From the NCBI GenBank assembly GCA_016718605.1, contig JADKCY010000002.1, positions 620,001 through 684,000 on the forward strand: a stretch of DNA of 64,000 nucleotides, given 5' to 3'. Every line of letters starts with the position of its first letter. Within the stretch, counting starts at the first letter, position 1. Positions 45,844 to 55,466 of this stretch are shown here, one piece after another. Under the pieces are notes generated by a model. The model was not told the DNA's origin and ran no database searches. It worked only from the letters and a program-made list of their open reading frames with translations. The stretch is from Lysobacterales bacterium. GTDB lineage: Bacteria > Pseudomonadota > Gammaproteobacteria > Xanthomonadales > Xanthomonadaceae. Made by a program: the position numbers and the translations under genes.

Positions 45844-47949
45844 ATGACCGCGTCACCCGCTCTCCTTCATTCATCAGTGCGTGACGGTTGCGCCGTGCTG
45901 ATCCTCGACAACCCGCCCGTCAATGGCTTGGGACTGGCTCTGCGCAGCGCATTGGCGGCGGCCATTGATGCCGCCAATGCTGATCCGGCGATCCACGCCA
46001 TCCTCCTCACGGGCGCCAACGGACTGTTCTCCGGCGGCGCCGACATCCGCGAGTTCAACACGCCGAAGATGCTCGCCGAGCCGAATCTGCATTCGCTGAT
46101 CCAGGTGGTCGAGCAAAGCGCCAAACCCGTCGTGGCGGCGATCTCCGGCACCTGCATGGGCGGCGGCTTGGAGCTCTCGCTGGCCTGCCACTACCGCGTC
46201 GCCACGCCCGATGCCGAAGTCGGTCTGCCAGAAGTGAAGATCGGCCTGCTGCCCGGTGCGGGCGGCACGCAGCGTCTGCCGCGTGCGGTCGGGCTGGAAG
46301 TCGCGCTCAACATGATCGTGTCCGGTAATGCGGTGGCGGCGAAGTTATTGGCGAAAACGCGTTTGTTCGACCGCGTGGCCGAAGGCGATGTGGTCGACAT
46401 CGCTATCGCACTGATTAACGAACAACGCGCCAGTGGCGCGGTACCGAAGTTACTGCGCGAGGAGCGCGTGCGGCACCCCGAGGCCGAGGCCTTTCTGGGC
46501 TTCGTGCGGACCTCGGTGAAGTCGATGTCCGGCCCCTTCCCTGCCCCTCTGAAATGCGTGGAAGCGGTCGCGGCCAGTTTAAAGCTGCCCTTCGAACAAG
46601 GACTGGCGAATGAAAAGCAGTTGTTCACCGAGCTGATGTTTGGCCCGGAGTCACGCGCACTGCGGCATTTCTTCTTCGGCGAACGCGCGGCGGCCAAGAT
46701 TCCCGATGTCCCTGAAGACACCCCTCTGCGCCCGGTCAGCCGAATCGGCATCATCGGCGCAGGCACCATGGGCGGTGGCATCGCCATGAATTTCCTCAAT
46801 GCCGGTCTGCCGGTCACCCTGTTGGAGATGAAGCAGGAGGCGCTGGATCGCGGCATCGCCACGATCCGCAAGAACTACGAGAGCGCGCTGAAGAAAGGCA
46901 AGCTCAGCGCCGAGAAACTCGCGCAACGCATGGCCTTGCTCACGCCCTCGCTGAGCTACGACGCTCTGGCCGATGCCGATCTGATCATCGAAGCGGTCTT
47001 CGAGGACATCGGTGTCAAGCAGCAGGTGTTTGAAAAACTCGATGCCATCGCCAAGCCCGGCGCCATCCTGGCGTCCAACACCTCGACGCTGGATCTGGAT
47101 GCCATCGCCGCGTTCACGCAGCGTCCGCAGGACGTGGTCGGTCTGCACTTCTTCAGCCCCGCCAATGTGATGAAACTGCTCGAAGTGGTGCGTGGCAGCG
47201 CGACCGCCAAAGACGCACTGGCCACGGTGATGAAGCTGGCCAAGAAGATCAAGAAGATCGCCGTGGTTTCCGGCGTCTGCGATGGCTTCATCGGCAATCG
47301 CATGGTCGAGCAATACGGCCGTCAGGCGCTGTATCTGGTCGAGGAAGGCGCCAGTCCGCAGCAGGTGGATCGGGCGCTGGAAAAGTTCGGCATGGCGATG
47401 GGCTTGTTCCGCATGTCTGACCTCGCCGGCAATGACATCGGTTGGGCGATTCGCAAGCGCCGCTATGTCGAACAACCCGACATGCGCTATCCGCGCATTG
47501 CCGACAAGCTCTGCGAATTGGGCCGCTTCGGCCAGAAGACCGGCAAGGGCTGGTATCGCTACGAGGCCGGCGCGCGCGAGGCCATCGTCGACCCGGAAGT
47601 CGATGCGCTGATCACCGCCCATCGTGCCGAGTTGGGCATCACGCCGCGTGCGATCAGCGACGAAGAAATCGTCAGTCGCTGCATCCTGGCCCTGGTCAAC
47701 GAAGGCGCACGCATCCTCGACGAAGGCATCGCCGCGCGCGCCTCGGACATCGACATGGTCTACATCACCGGCTACGGCTTCCCGGTCCACAAGGGTGGAC
47801 CCATGCTGTATGCCGATGGTCTCGGCCTCTACAGCGTGCTGCGCACCCTGCGCAGCTATGCCGCGCATTCGCATGGTGACCGCAGTTTCTGGCAACCGGC
47901 GGCATTGATCGAACGACTGGTCGCCAACGGCCAATCCTTCAACGGCTGA
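45844..47949 (+). CDS. Bifunctional enoyl-CoA hydratase/3-hydroxyacyl-CoA dehydrogenase
   Basis: About 701 residues. N-terminal crotonase domain (oxyanion-hole block GANGLFSGGADIREF; second block GLPEVKIGLLPGAGGT), then the NAD-binding dehydrogenase domain (GIIGAGTMGGGIAMNFL near 300) with VVGLHFFSPANVMKLLEVV and two C-terminal helical domains. Hydrates enoyl-CoA and oxidises the hydroxyacyl-CoA in beta-oxidation. The single-chain layout resembles peroxisomal-type and FadJ-like proteins. First of a six-gene operon that also encodes a thiolase, SDR, phosphotransferase, acyl-CoA dehydrogenase and IclR regulator. Confidence 0.95.
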   Translation: MTASPALLHSSVRDGCAVLILDNPPVNGLGLALRSALAAAIDAANADPAIHAILLTGANGLFSGGADIREFNTPKMLAEPNLHSLIQVVEQSAKPVVAAISGTCMGGGLELSLACHYRVATPDAEVGLPEVKIGLLPGAGGTQRLPRAVGLEVALNMIVSGNAVAAKLLAKTRLFDRVAEGDVVDIAIALINEQRASGAVPKLLREERVRHPEAEAFLGFVRTSVKSMSGPFPAPLKCVEAVAASLKLPFEQGLANEKQLFTELMFGPESRALRHFFFGERAAAKIPDVPEDTPLRPVSRIGIIGAGTMGGGIAMNFLNAGLPVTLLEMKQEALDRGIATIRKNYESALKKGKLSAEKLAQRMALLTPSLSYDALADADLIIEAVFEDIGVKQQVFEKLDAIAKPGAILASNTSTLDLDAIAAFTQRPQDVVGLHFFSPANVMKLLEVVRGSATAKDALATVMKLAKKIKKIAVVSGVCDGFIGNRMVEQYGRQALYLVEEGASPQQVDRALEKFGMAMGLFRMSDLAGNDIGWAIRKRRYVEQPDMRYPRIADKLCELGRFGQKTGKGWYRYEAGAREAIVDPEVDALITAHRAELGITPRAISDEEIVSRCILALVNEGARILDEGIAARASDIDMVYITGYGFPVHKGGPMLYADGLGLYSVLRTLRSYAAHSHGDRSFWQPAALIERLVANGQSFNG

Positions 47950-47994
47950 TGTGCGCCTGATGCGCCAACGCCACCCATTTGCGGAGTACACCCC

Positions 47995-49173
47995 ATGAAA
48001 GACGCAGTGATTGTTTCCACCGCGCGCACCCCGCTGGCCAAGAGCTGGAAAGGTGCCTTCAACATGACCCACGGCGCGACCCTGGCCGGGCACGTCATCC
48101 AGCATGCTGTGGCACGCGCGGGCATCGAGGGCGCGGAAATCGAAGACGTATTGCTGGGCTGCGGATTGCCGGAAGGCGCCACCGGCAACAACATCGCGCG
48201 TCAAGCCGCCCTGCGCGCAGGACTGCCGGTGAGCGTGTCTGGCATGACCGTCAATCGCTTCTGTTCCTCGGGCCTGCAGACCATCGCACTGGCGGCACAA
48301 CGCATTCAGGCGGGTGAGGGCGAGGTGTATGTCGCGGGCGGTGTCGAGTCCATTTCCTGCGTGCAGGCCGAGATCAACCAGCACATGCTGAGCGAAAGCT
48401 GGCTGGCCAAGCACAAGCCGGAAATCTACTGGAGCATGTTGCAGACGGCGGAGAACGTGGCCACCCGCTACGGCATCGAGCGCGATGTCATGGATGCCTA
48501 CGGCGTGCGCAGTCAGCAACGCGCGGCGGCGGCCGCAGCAGCAGGCAAGTTCGACAACGAAATCGCACCGATCAGCGTGTTGGCTGCCATTGCCGACAAG
48601 CAAAGCGGCGCGATCAGCACACAGCAGGTAACCGTGAGCGCGGATGAAGGCATCCGTGCCGACACCACACTCGAGGCCATTGCCAAGATTCGCAGCGCCA
48701 CGCCCGGTGGGCGCATCGCCGCTGGCAATGCCAGCCAGTTCAGCGATGGGGCGTCAGCGTGCGTGGTGATGGATGCCGCACTGGCGGCGCAGAAGGGATT
48801 GGCGCCGATGGGCGTGTTCCGTGGCTTTGCGGTGGCCGGTCTGGAGCCGGACGAAATGGGCATCGGCCCGATTTACGCGGTGCCGAAACTGCTCAAGCGT
48901 GCGGGTCTTGGCATCGACGACATCGGCCTGTGGGAACTCAACGAAGCCTTCGCCGTGCAGGTGCTGTACTGCCGCGACAAGCTCGGTATCCCTGATGAGC
49001 GCCTCAACGTCAATGGCGGTGCGATTGCGGTGGGTCATCCGTACGGTATGTCCGGCGCGCGCTTGGTCGGTCACGCGCTGATCGAAGGCAAGCGTCGCGG
49101 CGTGAAGTACGCCGTGGTCACCATGTGCATCGGTGGCGGCATGGGTGCCGCCGGATTGCTGGAAATCGTCTGA
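47995..49173 (+). CDS. Acetyl-CoA C-acyltransferase (thiolase)
   Basis: 392 residues. Cleaves 3-ketoacyl-CoA with CoA. Active-site Cys in NRFCSSGLQT (~residue 88), His in GHPYGMSGAR and second Cys in TMCIGGGMG. Lies 45 bases after the hydratase/dehydrogenase and closes the beta-oxidation cycle encoded here. Confidence 0.97.
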   Translation: MKDAVIVSTARTPLAKSWKGAFNMTHGATLAGHVIQHAVARAGIEGAEIEDVLLGCGLPEGATGNNIARQAALRAGLPVSVSGMTVNRFCSSGLQTIALAAQRIQAGEGEVYVAGGVESISCVQAEINQHMLSESWLAKHKPEIYWSMLQTAENVATRYGIERDVMDAYGVRSQQRAAAAAAAGKFDNEIAPISVLAAIADKQSGAISTQQVTVSADEGIRADTTLEAIAKIRSATPGGRIAAGNASQFSDGASACVVMDAALAAQKGLAPMGVFRGFAVAGLEPDEMGIGPIYAVPKLLKRAGLGIDDIGLWELNEAFAVQVLYCRDKLGIPDERLNVNGGAIAVGHPYGMSGARLVGHALIEGKRRGVKYAVVTMCIGGGMGAAGLLEIV

Positions 49174-49183
49174 GGACCACCGC

Positions 49184-49960
49184 ATGAGTGTCAAACAACT
49201 GCTCGACCTGCATGGCCGCGTGGCCCTGATTACCGGTGCCTCGCGTGGGTTGGGCCTGCAGATGGCCGACGCGCTGGGCGAAATGGGCGCGCATCTGGTG
49301 ATCAGTGCGCGCAAAGCCGCCGATCTGCAGAGCGCTGCCGAGTCGCTGCAGGCCAAGGGCTATCGCGTGCTCGCGGTGCCCGCCGACATCGGCAAGCCCG
49401 ATAGTGCCAACGCCGTGGTCGATGCCGCGCTCGCCGAGTTCGGCCAGATCGACATTTTGGTCAACAACGCCGGAGCAACCTGGGGCGCGCCCGCCGAAGA
49501 CCATCCCCTGGACGCTTGGCAAAAGGTCGTCGACGTCAATCTCACTGGCCTGTTCGTGCTGACTCAGGCGGTCGCCAAACGCTGCATGTTGCCGCGTGGG
49601 GATGGCCGCATCATCAACATCGCCTCGGTCGCCGGACTGGGCGCCTCGCCTGCTGAAGTGCTGCGCGCAGCGGCCTATCACGCCAGCAAGGGCGCGGTTG
49701 TCAATCTCACCCGTGCGCTAGCCGCCGAATGGGGCGCGCAGGGCATCACCGTCAATTCGATTTGCCCCGGCTTCTTTCCGACCAAGATGGCCGACAAGAT
49801 CATTGAGCGCTCGCACGATCTGCTGCTGCGCCTGACCCCGCGCGGTCGGATGGGCGAAGACGAAGATCTCAAAGGTCTGGTGGTGCTGCTGGCCTCGGAT
49901 GCCGGGCGTCATATCAACGGCCAGAACATCGCCGTCGACGGCGGCATGAGCGTGCTCTGA
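49184..49960 (+). CDS. Short-chain dehydrogenase/reductase
   Basis: 258-residue classical SDR. Cofactor motif TGASRGLG, NNAG, Ser region and YHASK (Tyr-x-x-x-Lys), ending in a DGGMSVL C-terminus. Probably oxidises or reduces a hydroxy/keto acyl chain in this operon. Starts 10 bases after the thiolase, and its stop overlaps the next start (TGATG). Confidence 0.93.
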   Translation: MSVKQLLDLHGRVALITGASRGLGLQMADALGEMGAHLVISARKAADLQSAAESLQAKGYRVLAVPADIGKPDSANAVVDAALAEFGQIDILVNNAGATWGAPAEDHPLDAWQKVVDVNLTGLFVLTQAVAKRCMLPRGDGRIINIASVAGLGASPAEVLRAAAYHASKGAVVNLTRALAAEWGAQGITVNSICPGFFPTKMADKIIERSHDLLLRLTPRGRMGEDEDLKGLVVLLASDAGRHINGQNIAVDGGMSVL

Positions 49961-51021
49961 TGGCCGCCTTGCCTGCCGGTCTGACCGCCGTGCGTGAAGC
50001 CCATCGCGTTGACGAGGCGGCACTGCGCGACTGGCTGGCACAGACCCTCGGCCTGCGCGGCGAGTTGCAGATCGCGCAGTTCGAAGGTGGCCAATCCAAT
50101 CCGACCTACTTCCTGCAGATCGGCGGCGAGCGATTGGTCCTGCGGCGCAAACCACCGGGCAAATTGCTGCCCTCGGCACATGCGGTGGATCGCGAGTTTC
50201 GCGTCATCAGCGCGTTGCGTGACAGCCCCGTACCGGTCGCCGACGCGCTGGCTCTGTGCAGCGACGAACAAGTCATCGGCAGTCTGTTCTATGTCATGCG
50301 CCACGTCGAAGGCCGCGTGTTCTGGGACCCGAAAACCCCAAGCCTGACACCCGCCGAACGCGCGGCGGTTTTCGACGACATGAACCGCGTGATTGCGGCG
50401 CTGCACGGACTCGATCCGGATGCGCTGGGGCTGGGCGATTACGGCCCGCGCGAGGCCTATCTGAACCGCCAGATCGTGCGGTGGAGCAAGCAGTATCACG
50501 CTGCTGAAGCACCCGCCATCGAGGCCATGGAACGTCTGATCGCGTGGCTGCCGCAGCACGTGCCGCCGGACGACGATCTGCGCATCGTTCACGGCGATCT
50601 GCGGCTCGACAATTTCATCTTCCACCCGACCGAACCACGCGTGCTCGCCCTGCTCGACTGGGAACTATCGACCCTCGGCGACCCGTTGGTCGACTTCGCC
50701 TACAGCGCGCTGACCTGGCGCATGCCGGGCGGAGGTTTCCGCGGCTTGGCGGGTGTCGACATCGACGCCCTCGGCATCCCGAGTGAAGCCGAGTATGTCG
50801 CGCGCTACTGCGCGCGCAGCGGACACCCTCTGGCCGTCGACGGCACGATGCCGCACTGGAACACCTACCTCGTTTTCAACCTGTTCCGCTTGGCCGCCAT
50901 TCTGCAAGGCGTGGCCGCCCGCGCGCGGCAGGGCAATGCGGCCAGCGAACAGGCCGTCGCAATGGGGCAACAGGCTCGGCCACTGGCCGAAGCCGCATGG
51001 CAACTGGCGCAAGGAGCCTGA
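49960..51021 (+). CDS. APH-like phosphotransferase (ACAD10/11 kinase type)
   Basis: 353 residues of aminoglycoside-phosphotransferase fold. The catalytic block is IVHGDLRLDNFIFHP, followed by LLDWELSTLGDPLVD with the metal-binding Asp. The nearest recognised relatives are the kinase parts of mammalian ACAD10/ACAD11 and bacterial LvaA, which phosphorylate the 4-hydroxyl of 4-hydroxyacyl-CoAs. Here it is a separate gene directly ahead of a matching acyl-CoA dehydrogenase. Antibiotic resistance is unlikely in this context. Confidence 0.88.
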   Translation: MAALPAGLTAVREAHRVDEAALRDWLAQTLGLRGELQIAQFEGGQSNPTYFLQIGGERLVLRRKPPGKLLPSAHAVDREFRVISALRDSPVPVADALALCSDEQVIGSLFYVMRHVEGRVFWDPKTPSLTPAERAAVFDDMNRVIAALHGLDPDALGLGDYGPREAYLNRQIVRWSKQYHAAEAPAIEAMERLIAWLPQHVPPDDDLRIVHGDLRLDNFIFHPTEPRVLALLDWELSTLGDPLVDFAYSALTWRMPGGGFRGLAGVDIDALGIPSEAEYVARYCARSGHPLAVDGTMPHWNTYLVFNLFRLAAILQGVAARARQGNAASEQAVAMGQQARPLAEAAWQLAQGA

Positions 51022-51022
51022 T

Positions 51023-52246
51023 ATGGATTTCGCCTATTCCCAACGTACTCGCGAACTGATGGCGCGCGTCGATGCCTTCATGCAAGCCGAGGTATTTCCG
51101 CACGAAGCCACCTTCTTCGCCGAGGTGGAAGCCAACCGGCGCGCAGGCAATGCCTGGGTGCCGACCGCGATCATCGAAACCCTCAAGACCAAGGCCAAGG
51201 CGCACGGTCTGTGGAACCTGTTCCTGCCCGACTCGGAGCACGGTGCTGGGCTGAGCAACACGGAATACGCGCCACTGTGTGAGCTGATGGGTCGCTCGCC
51301 GATTGCGCCGGAAGTGTTCAACTGCAACGCACCGGACACCGGCAACATGGAAGTGCTGGAACGCTACGGCAACGCCGCGCAGAAAGCGCGCTGGCTGCGC
51401 CCGCTGCTGGACGGCGAGATCCGCTCCTGCTTCGCCATGACCGAACCCGCCGTCGCCTCCAGCGACGCTACCAACATCGAAGCGCGCATCGAACGCGACG
51501 GCGAGCACTACGTCATCAATGGTCGGAAATGGTGGAGTTCGGGTGCCAACGATCCGCGCTGCCAGATCATGATCGTGATGGGCAAGACCAGCCCCGATCA
51601 TCCCGAGCGTCACCGCCAGCAGTCGATGATTCTGGTGCCGATGACGACGCCCGGCGTGACCGTGCTGCGTCATCTGCCTGTGTTCGGTTACGACGATGCC
51701 CCGCACGGCCACGGCGAAATCCTGTTTGAAGACGTGCGTGTGCCGCTCGATCACATTCTGCTGGGCGAAGGACGTGGTTTCGAGATCGCGCAAGGACGCC
51801 TCGGCCCCGGTCGCATCCACCACTGCATGCGCCTGATCGGCCTCGCCGAGCGCGCCCTCGAACTGCTGTGCAAACGCGCACTCCAACGCCGCGCCTTTGG
51901 TCGCTTGCTGGCCGAGCAATCGGTGACGCACGAACGCATCGCCGAGGCACGACTGTTGATCGATCAGGCCCGCCTGCTGACCTTGAATGCGGCCTGGATG
52001 ATGGACACCGTCGGTAACAAGGCCGCGTTGAAGGAAATCGGCCTGATCAAGATCGCCGCACCGAACATGGCCTGCCAGGTGATCGACTGGGCGATCCAGA
52101 TGCACGGCGGTGCGGGCGTCAGTGACGACTTCCCCTTGGCCTACGCTTACGCCATGGCACGCACGCTGCGCTTGGCCGATGGCCCCGATGAAGTGCATCG
52201 CGCGCAAATCGCCAAACTGGAACTGAAACGCTGGAAAACCGCATGA
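51023..52246 (+). CDS. Acyl-CoA dehydrogenase, ACAD11-like
   Basis: 407 residues. Blocks CFAMTEPAVASSDATNIEARI, NGRKWWSSGANDPRCQI and VFGYDDAPHGHGEILFEDVRVP are characteristic of the ACAD10/11-like subgroup rather than FadE. It may eliminate phosphate from a 4-phospho-acyl-CoA after phosphorylation by the preceding kinase (established for ACAD10/11; inferred here). AAGGAG precedes the ATG at 51023. Its stop overlaps the IclR start. Confidence 0.92.
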   Translation: MDFAYSQRTRELMARVDAFMQAEVFPHEATFFAEVEANRRAGNAWVPTAIIETLKTKAKAHGLWNLFLPDSEHGAGLSNTEYAPLCELMGRSPIAPEVFNCNAPDTGNMEVLERYGNAAQKARWLRPLLDGEIRSCFAMTEPAVASSDATNIEARIERDGEHYVINGRKWWSSGANDPRCQIMIVMGKTSPDHPERHRQQSMILVPMTTPGVTVLRHLPVFGYDDAPHGHGEILFEDVRVPLDHILLGEGRGFEIAQGRLGPGRIHHCMRLIGLAERALELLCKRALQRRAFGRLLAEQSVTHERIAEARLLIDQARLLTLNAAWMMDTVGNKAALKEIGLIKIAAPNMACQVIDWAIQMHGGAGVSDDFPLAYAYAMARTLRLADGPDEVHRAQIAKLELKRWKTA

Positions 52247-53070
52247 GCACGGACACGGAAGCAGACGACGGCATCGAACAAGCCATTGCCCAGGAAGAAC
52301 GCCGCGACCGCCGCTTCGTCTCTGCACTGGCACGCGGCATGGCGATCCTGCGCTGTTTCAAGCGCAGCGAACGCTGGCTGGCCAACAGTGAGATCGCCGC
52401 ACGCACCGGCCTGCCCCGACCCACCATCTCGCGCCTCACCTACACCCTCACCCGCTTGGGCTATCTGGAGCACTCGACCCGACTGGAAAAATACGCCCTC
52501 GGCGCCGGTGTACTGGCGCTGGGGCACGCCTATCTCGCGGGCGAAGACGTGCGCGGCATCGCCCGCCCGCTGATGCAAGCACTGGCCGATGAAGTCAACG
52601 CCACTGTCCTGCTCGGCGCGCTTGATCAAACCCAGATGGTGCTGGTGGAAGTCTGTCATGGCAGCGAAGCCTTCCACCTCAAACGCGATGTCGGTCAACG
52701 CGTACCGCATGGCGCCACCGCACTCGGTCGCGCCTACCTGATGGGCCTGAGCGGTGGGCGACTGGAAGAAGCCATCCAGAACCTGCGTGCCCACACACCG
52801 GAAGCCGATCACACGGCCTTCAATGCGGGTATTCGTCAGGCCATGGCCGACTTCAAGGAATTCGGACTGGTGTTCTCACTCGGCGACTGGAACCGCGAGG
52901 TCTACGCCGCCGCCGTTCCGCTGGCGCTCAACGGCGGCGAACGCGTCATGGCGATCAGCGTCAGCGGCCCGATCTACACCATGACCCGCGAGCGCCTGAT
53001 CAACGAAGTCGGCCCCCGCCTGCGCGCGGCCCGTGACAGCATCCAGCGGCGGATATTGGCGCAGGGGTGA
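52243..53070 (+). CDS. IclR-family transcriptional regulator
   Basis: 275 residues. Winged helix at ~25-85 (NSEIAARTGLPRPTISRLTYTL), then the IclR effector domain (~100-265) with ALGRAYLMGLSGGRLEE. The first ~20 residues are acidic. Start overlaps the stop of the acyl-CoA dehydrogenase (ATGA), so it is the last gene of the catabolic operon and probably regulates it in response to a pathway acyl compound. Confidence 0.93.
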   Translation: MSTDTEADDGIEQAIAQEERRDRRFVSALARGMAILRCFKRSERWLANSEIAARTGLPRPTISRLTYTLTRLGYLEHSTRLEKYALGAGVLALGHAYLAGEDVRGIARPLMQALADEVNATVLLGALDQTQMVLVEVCHGSEAFHLKRDVGQRVPHGATALGRAYLMGLSGGRLEEAIQNLRAHTPEADHTAFNAGIRQAMADFKEFGLVFSLGDWNREVYAAAVPLALNGGERVMAISVSGPIYTMTRERLINEVGPRLRAARDSIQRRILAQG

Positions 53071-53192
53071 TAGCAATCGCCGTTGCCGACGGTTACCCCG
53101 CTGGACGTGCACACTGCGGAACGCGGTGTGCGTGAAGAGCCGCACGCCGCAGAAGGCGTTGAGCGACCCATCGCGCGTCCGTCAGTCCCTTG

Positions 53193-54839
53193 CTACTCGA
53201 ACCCGTTTTCGAACACAGGGATCGTGTTGCGACCATACAGGACGTAGACACTACCGGCAGAACTGACCGCACCGGGATCGGCGAGCGGTGCACCAATTGC
53301 GAGGTCATCGATGCCATCGCCGTTGATGTCACCCGCAGCGCTGACGGCGCTTCCCGAAGTATCCCCGCTCGCCGCGCCATCAATACGGAAGCCGTCGCGA
53401 CCGGTCAGATTGCCCACGGCCTGGCTGGCAGGGAACCCACCCTGTACTGGCGCACGGCCAAAGACGATGTAGGTACTGCCAGAGTCGCCACCGGGAAACC
53501 GGTCGGCTCCGCGGGCACCGATGATCACATCGGCGATCCCGTCACCGTTGACGTCTCCAGCGGCGCTGAGCGCAGAGCCGAACTGCTCTCCGCTGGTCGG
53601 CCCCTCCATGCGGAACCCAGTCTGACCGTCGAGACTGGCCAGCGCGATGCTGGCCGGCAAGCCGTCATCTCTGCCGAACACCACAAAGCTGCTGCCAGCC
53701 AGACTCCGGCCACCCGGATCCGCAAGGCTGGCTCCAATCAACACATCATCGATGCCATCGCCATTGATATCACCCGCCGCAGAGACTGGCAGCCCGGAGG
53801 CATCGCCTGCGGACACCCCGTCGATGCGAATACCACCGTTCCCCACCAGGCTGGCGAGATCAAGAACAGCCGGGAACGCGCTGTTGCCTCCGAACACCAC
53901 ATAGCTGACGCCTGCGAGGTCGGCACCCAACGCCGTGGCATACGGCACGCCGATGATCAGGTCATCAATGCCATCGTGGTTGACATCTCCCGCTGCGCTG
54001 ACCGAGCTTCCCGATTGCCCGTACTCCGCCACACCATCGATGCGAAATCCGTTGCTGCCATTCAGACTTGCGAGATTCAGGCTGGCCGGAAAGACTGCGC
54101 TGCTGCCAAACACCACATAGCTGCTACCGGCGTCGGCGATGCCAGCCGGATCGGCCAGCGGCGCACCAACCACCAGATCGTCAATGCCATCCGCGTTGAT
54201 GTCGCCGATCCCGCTGACCGACAGACCGGACTGATCCTCTGTCGCAACGCCGTCCAGACGAAACCCGTTGAGGCCATCGAGATCGGCAAGACTGACGCTG
54301 GCAGGAAACCCATCGGCCCGACCGAAAACCACGTAGCTGCTACCGGCAAACAGAACACCCGCCGGATCGGCGTAGTCGGCGCCAATGAGCAGATCGTCGA
54401 TGCCATCGGCATTGAGGTCGCCTACCGCGCTGACTGATCGACCGGAAAAATCCGTCGCCGCTGCGCCCGCGAACAGAACCCCGGTGCTGCCATCGAGACT
54501 GCCGAGGCTCGTGCTGGTCGGAAACCCGGCGCTACGGCCAAACACCAGATAGGTACTTCCGGCGACCAGAACACCGTTGGGCGATGCCCCTTCGGCGCCG
54601 ATCAACAGATCTGCAATACCGTCGCCATTGATGTCACTCGCGGCGTCCAACGCCGCGCCGGTGCGGTCGTTCATACCCACACCGTCCAGACGGAAACCGA
54701 TCACGCCGTCAATGCCCGACAGTGGCACCTGCGGCGGGAATGCATCCGCGGAAACGTCGTCGGCAAGCGCACCCAGCAGCATCGCGAGTGACAGCGCTAC
54801 GCCGCGTCTTGCAACAGGGAAGTTCATCGCAGTGAACAC
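53193..54839 (-). CDS. Secreted FG-GAP (integrin-like) repeat protein
   Basis: About 548 residues. Signal peptide at 1-~32, then seven FG-GAP repeats. Each repeat carries a calcium-loop motif D-x-N-x-D-G-I-x-D-L-[LIV]-I-G (for example DINGDGIADLLIG, DVNHDGIDDLIIG, DINGDGIDDLAIG) with SSYVVFG between them, so a seven-bladed propeller is likely. It ends NTIPVFENGFE. The start is GTG at 54839 with GGAGG eight bases upstream; an internal ATG at 54827 is an alternative. Function unknown; such proteins are extracellular adhesion or scaffold proteins. Confidence 0.85.
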   Translation of the reverse strand: MFTAMNFPVARRGVALSLAMLLGALADDVSADAFPPQVPLSGIDGVIGFRLDGVGMNDRTGAALDAASDINGDGIADLLIGAEGASPNGVLVAGSTYLVFGRSAGFPTSTSLGSLDGSTGVLFAGAAATDFSGRSVSAVGDLNADGIDDLLIGADYADPAGVLFAGSSYVVFGRADGFPASVSLADLDGLNGFRLDGVATEDQSGLSVSGIGDINADGIDDLVVGAPLADPAGIADAGSSYVVFGSSAVFPASLNLASLNGSNGFRIDGVAEYGQSGSSVSAAGDVNHDGIDDLIIGVPYATALGADLAGVSYVVFGGNSAFPAVLDLASLVGNGGIRIDGVSAGDASGLPVSAAGDINGDGIDDVLIGASLADPGGRSLAGSSFVVFGRDDGLPASIALASLDGQTGFRMEGPTSGEQFGSALSAAGDVNGDGIADVIIGARGADRFPGGDSGSTYIVFGRAPVQGGFPASQAVGNLTGRDGFRIDGAASGDTSGSAVSAAGDINGDGIDDLAIGAPLADPGAVSSAGSVYVLYGRNTIPVFENGFE

Positions 54840-55024
54840 GTGCGCACCTCCAGAAGGCGCCCTCCCGCAGGTCGGAGGGATTGCCCTCAGTGTCCGCGCC
54901 GCTGGCGCATCGCACCTTGATGACTGTCAAGCCGCGGTGCGGCGGTGGCGCGTGGCACCTTGCCCACGAGTTTCGCGATCTCAACGCGCATTCGACAGGC
55001 GCACTCGGTGCCGTCTCGCGTTGA

Positions 55025-55453
55025 TCACGCTCGGGAACGACCACGCGCCACACACCGCTCGAAGGCTGGCAGATGTCGATCCAGCGAAGCAGCTCGCAAG
55101 GCGTGGTAGACATCGAGAATGTCCACCCGCCGGGTGCTTTGCAGTAATCGGTCATACAGCGTGCCATTCTCGGCCTCGCCCTGCGCGCTGGCGTTGCATG
55201 CCTCGGCGATACTCGCGTAACGCGGCGCTTGTCCTGCCCATCGGTTGATCGGCTTCGGTATCGCGTACTGATCGAATAGCCGCAGCAGTACCGCGATGTG
55301 ACGCGCTTCGGCTTCGACGATGTTGATGAACGGACGCTGCGGCCCAAAGTCGCGAATCACCTGCGCATAGGTTTCGTGCGACTTGTACTCATCGTCCAGT
55401 GCATCCCGCAGCGCGTCCTGCTCGGCAGTGTCCAAGGCATTGGGTGCGGTCAT
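55025..55453 (-). CDS. Ferritin-like DUF2202 protein
   Basis: 142 residues. Helical bundle pattern with likely di-iron ligands in DDEYKSHETYAQVI and FINIVEAEARHIAVLLRLF. Members of this ferritin-like family are of unknown enzymology. It begins 13 bases after the peroxiredoxin stop on the same strand, suggesting a joint role in oxidative stress. GGGGTG precedes the ATG at 55453. Confidence 0.8.
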   Translation of the reverse strand: MTAPNALDTAEQDALRDALDDEYKSHETYAQVIRDFGPQRPFINIVEAEARHIAVLLRLFDQYAIPKPINRWAGQAPRYASIAEACNASAQGEAENGTLYDRLLQSTRRVDILDVYHALRAASLDRHLPAFERCVARGRSRA

Positions 55454-55466
55454 GGCGACACCCCGC

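Noticed and set aside
46651..48603. Long antisense open frame (650 codons) across the acyl-CoA operon
   Set aside because: It mirrors the bifunctional hydratase gene and thiolase in GC-rich codons; it has no ribosome binding site and no recognisable domain.
49960..51021. Aminoglycoside-resistance phosphotransferase
   Set aside because: The APH fold is shared by many kinases, and the acyl-CoA dehydrogenase neighbour and operon context point to ACAD10/11-type metabolism.
53193..54839. Periodic repeats looking like a CRISPR array
   Set aside because: The repeats encode FG-GAP calcium-loop motifs in a single open frame, vary in sequence and spacing, and have no identical spacer-repeat structure.
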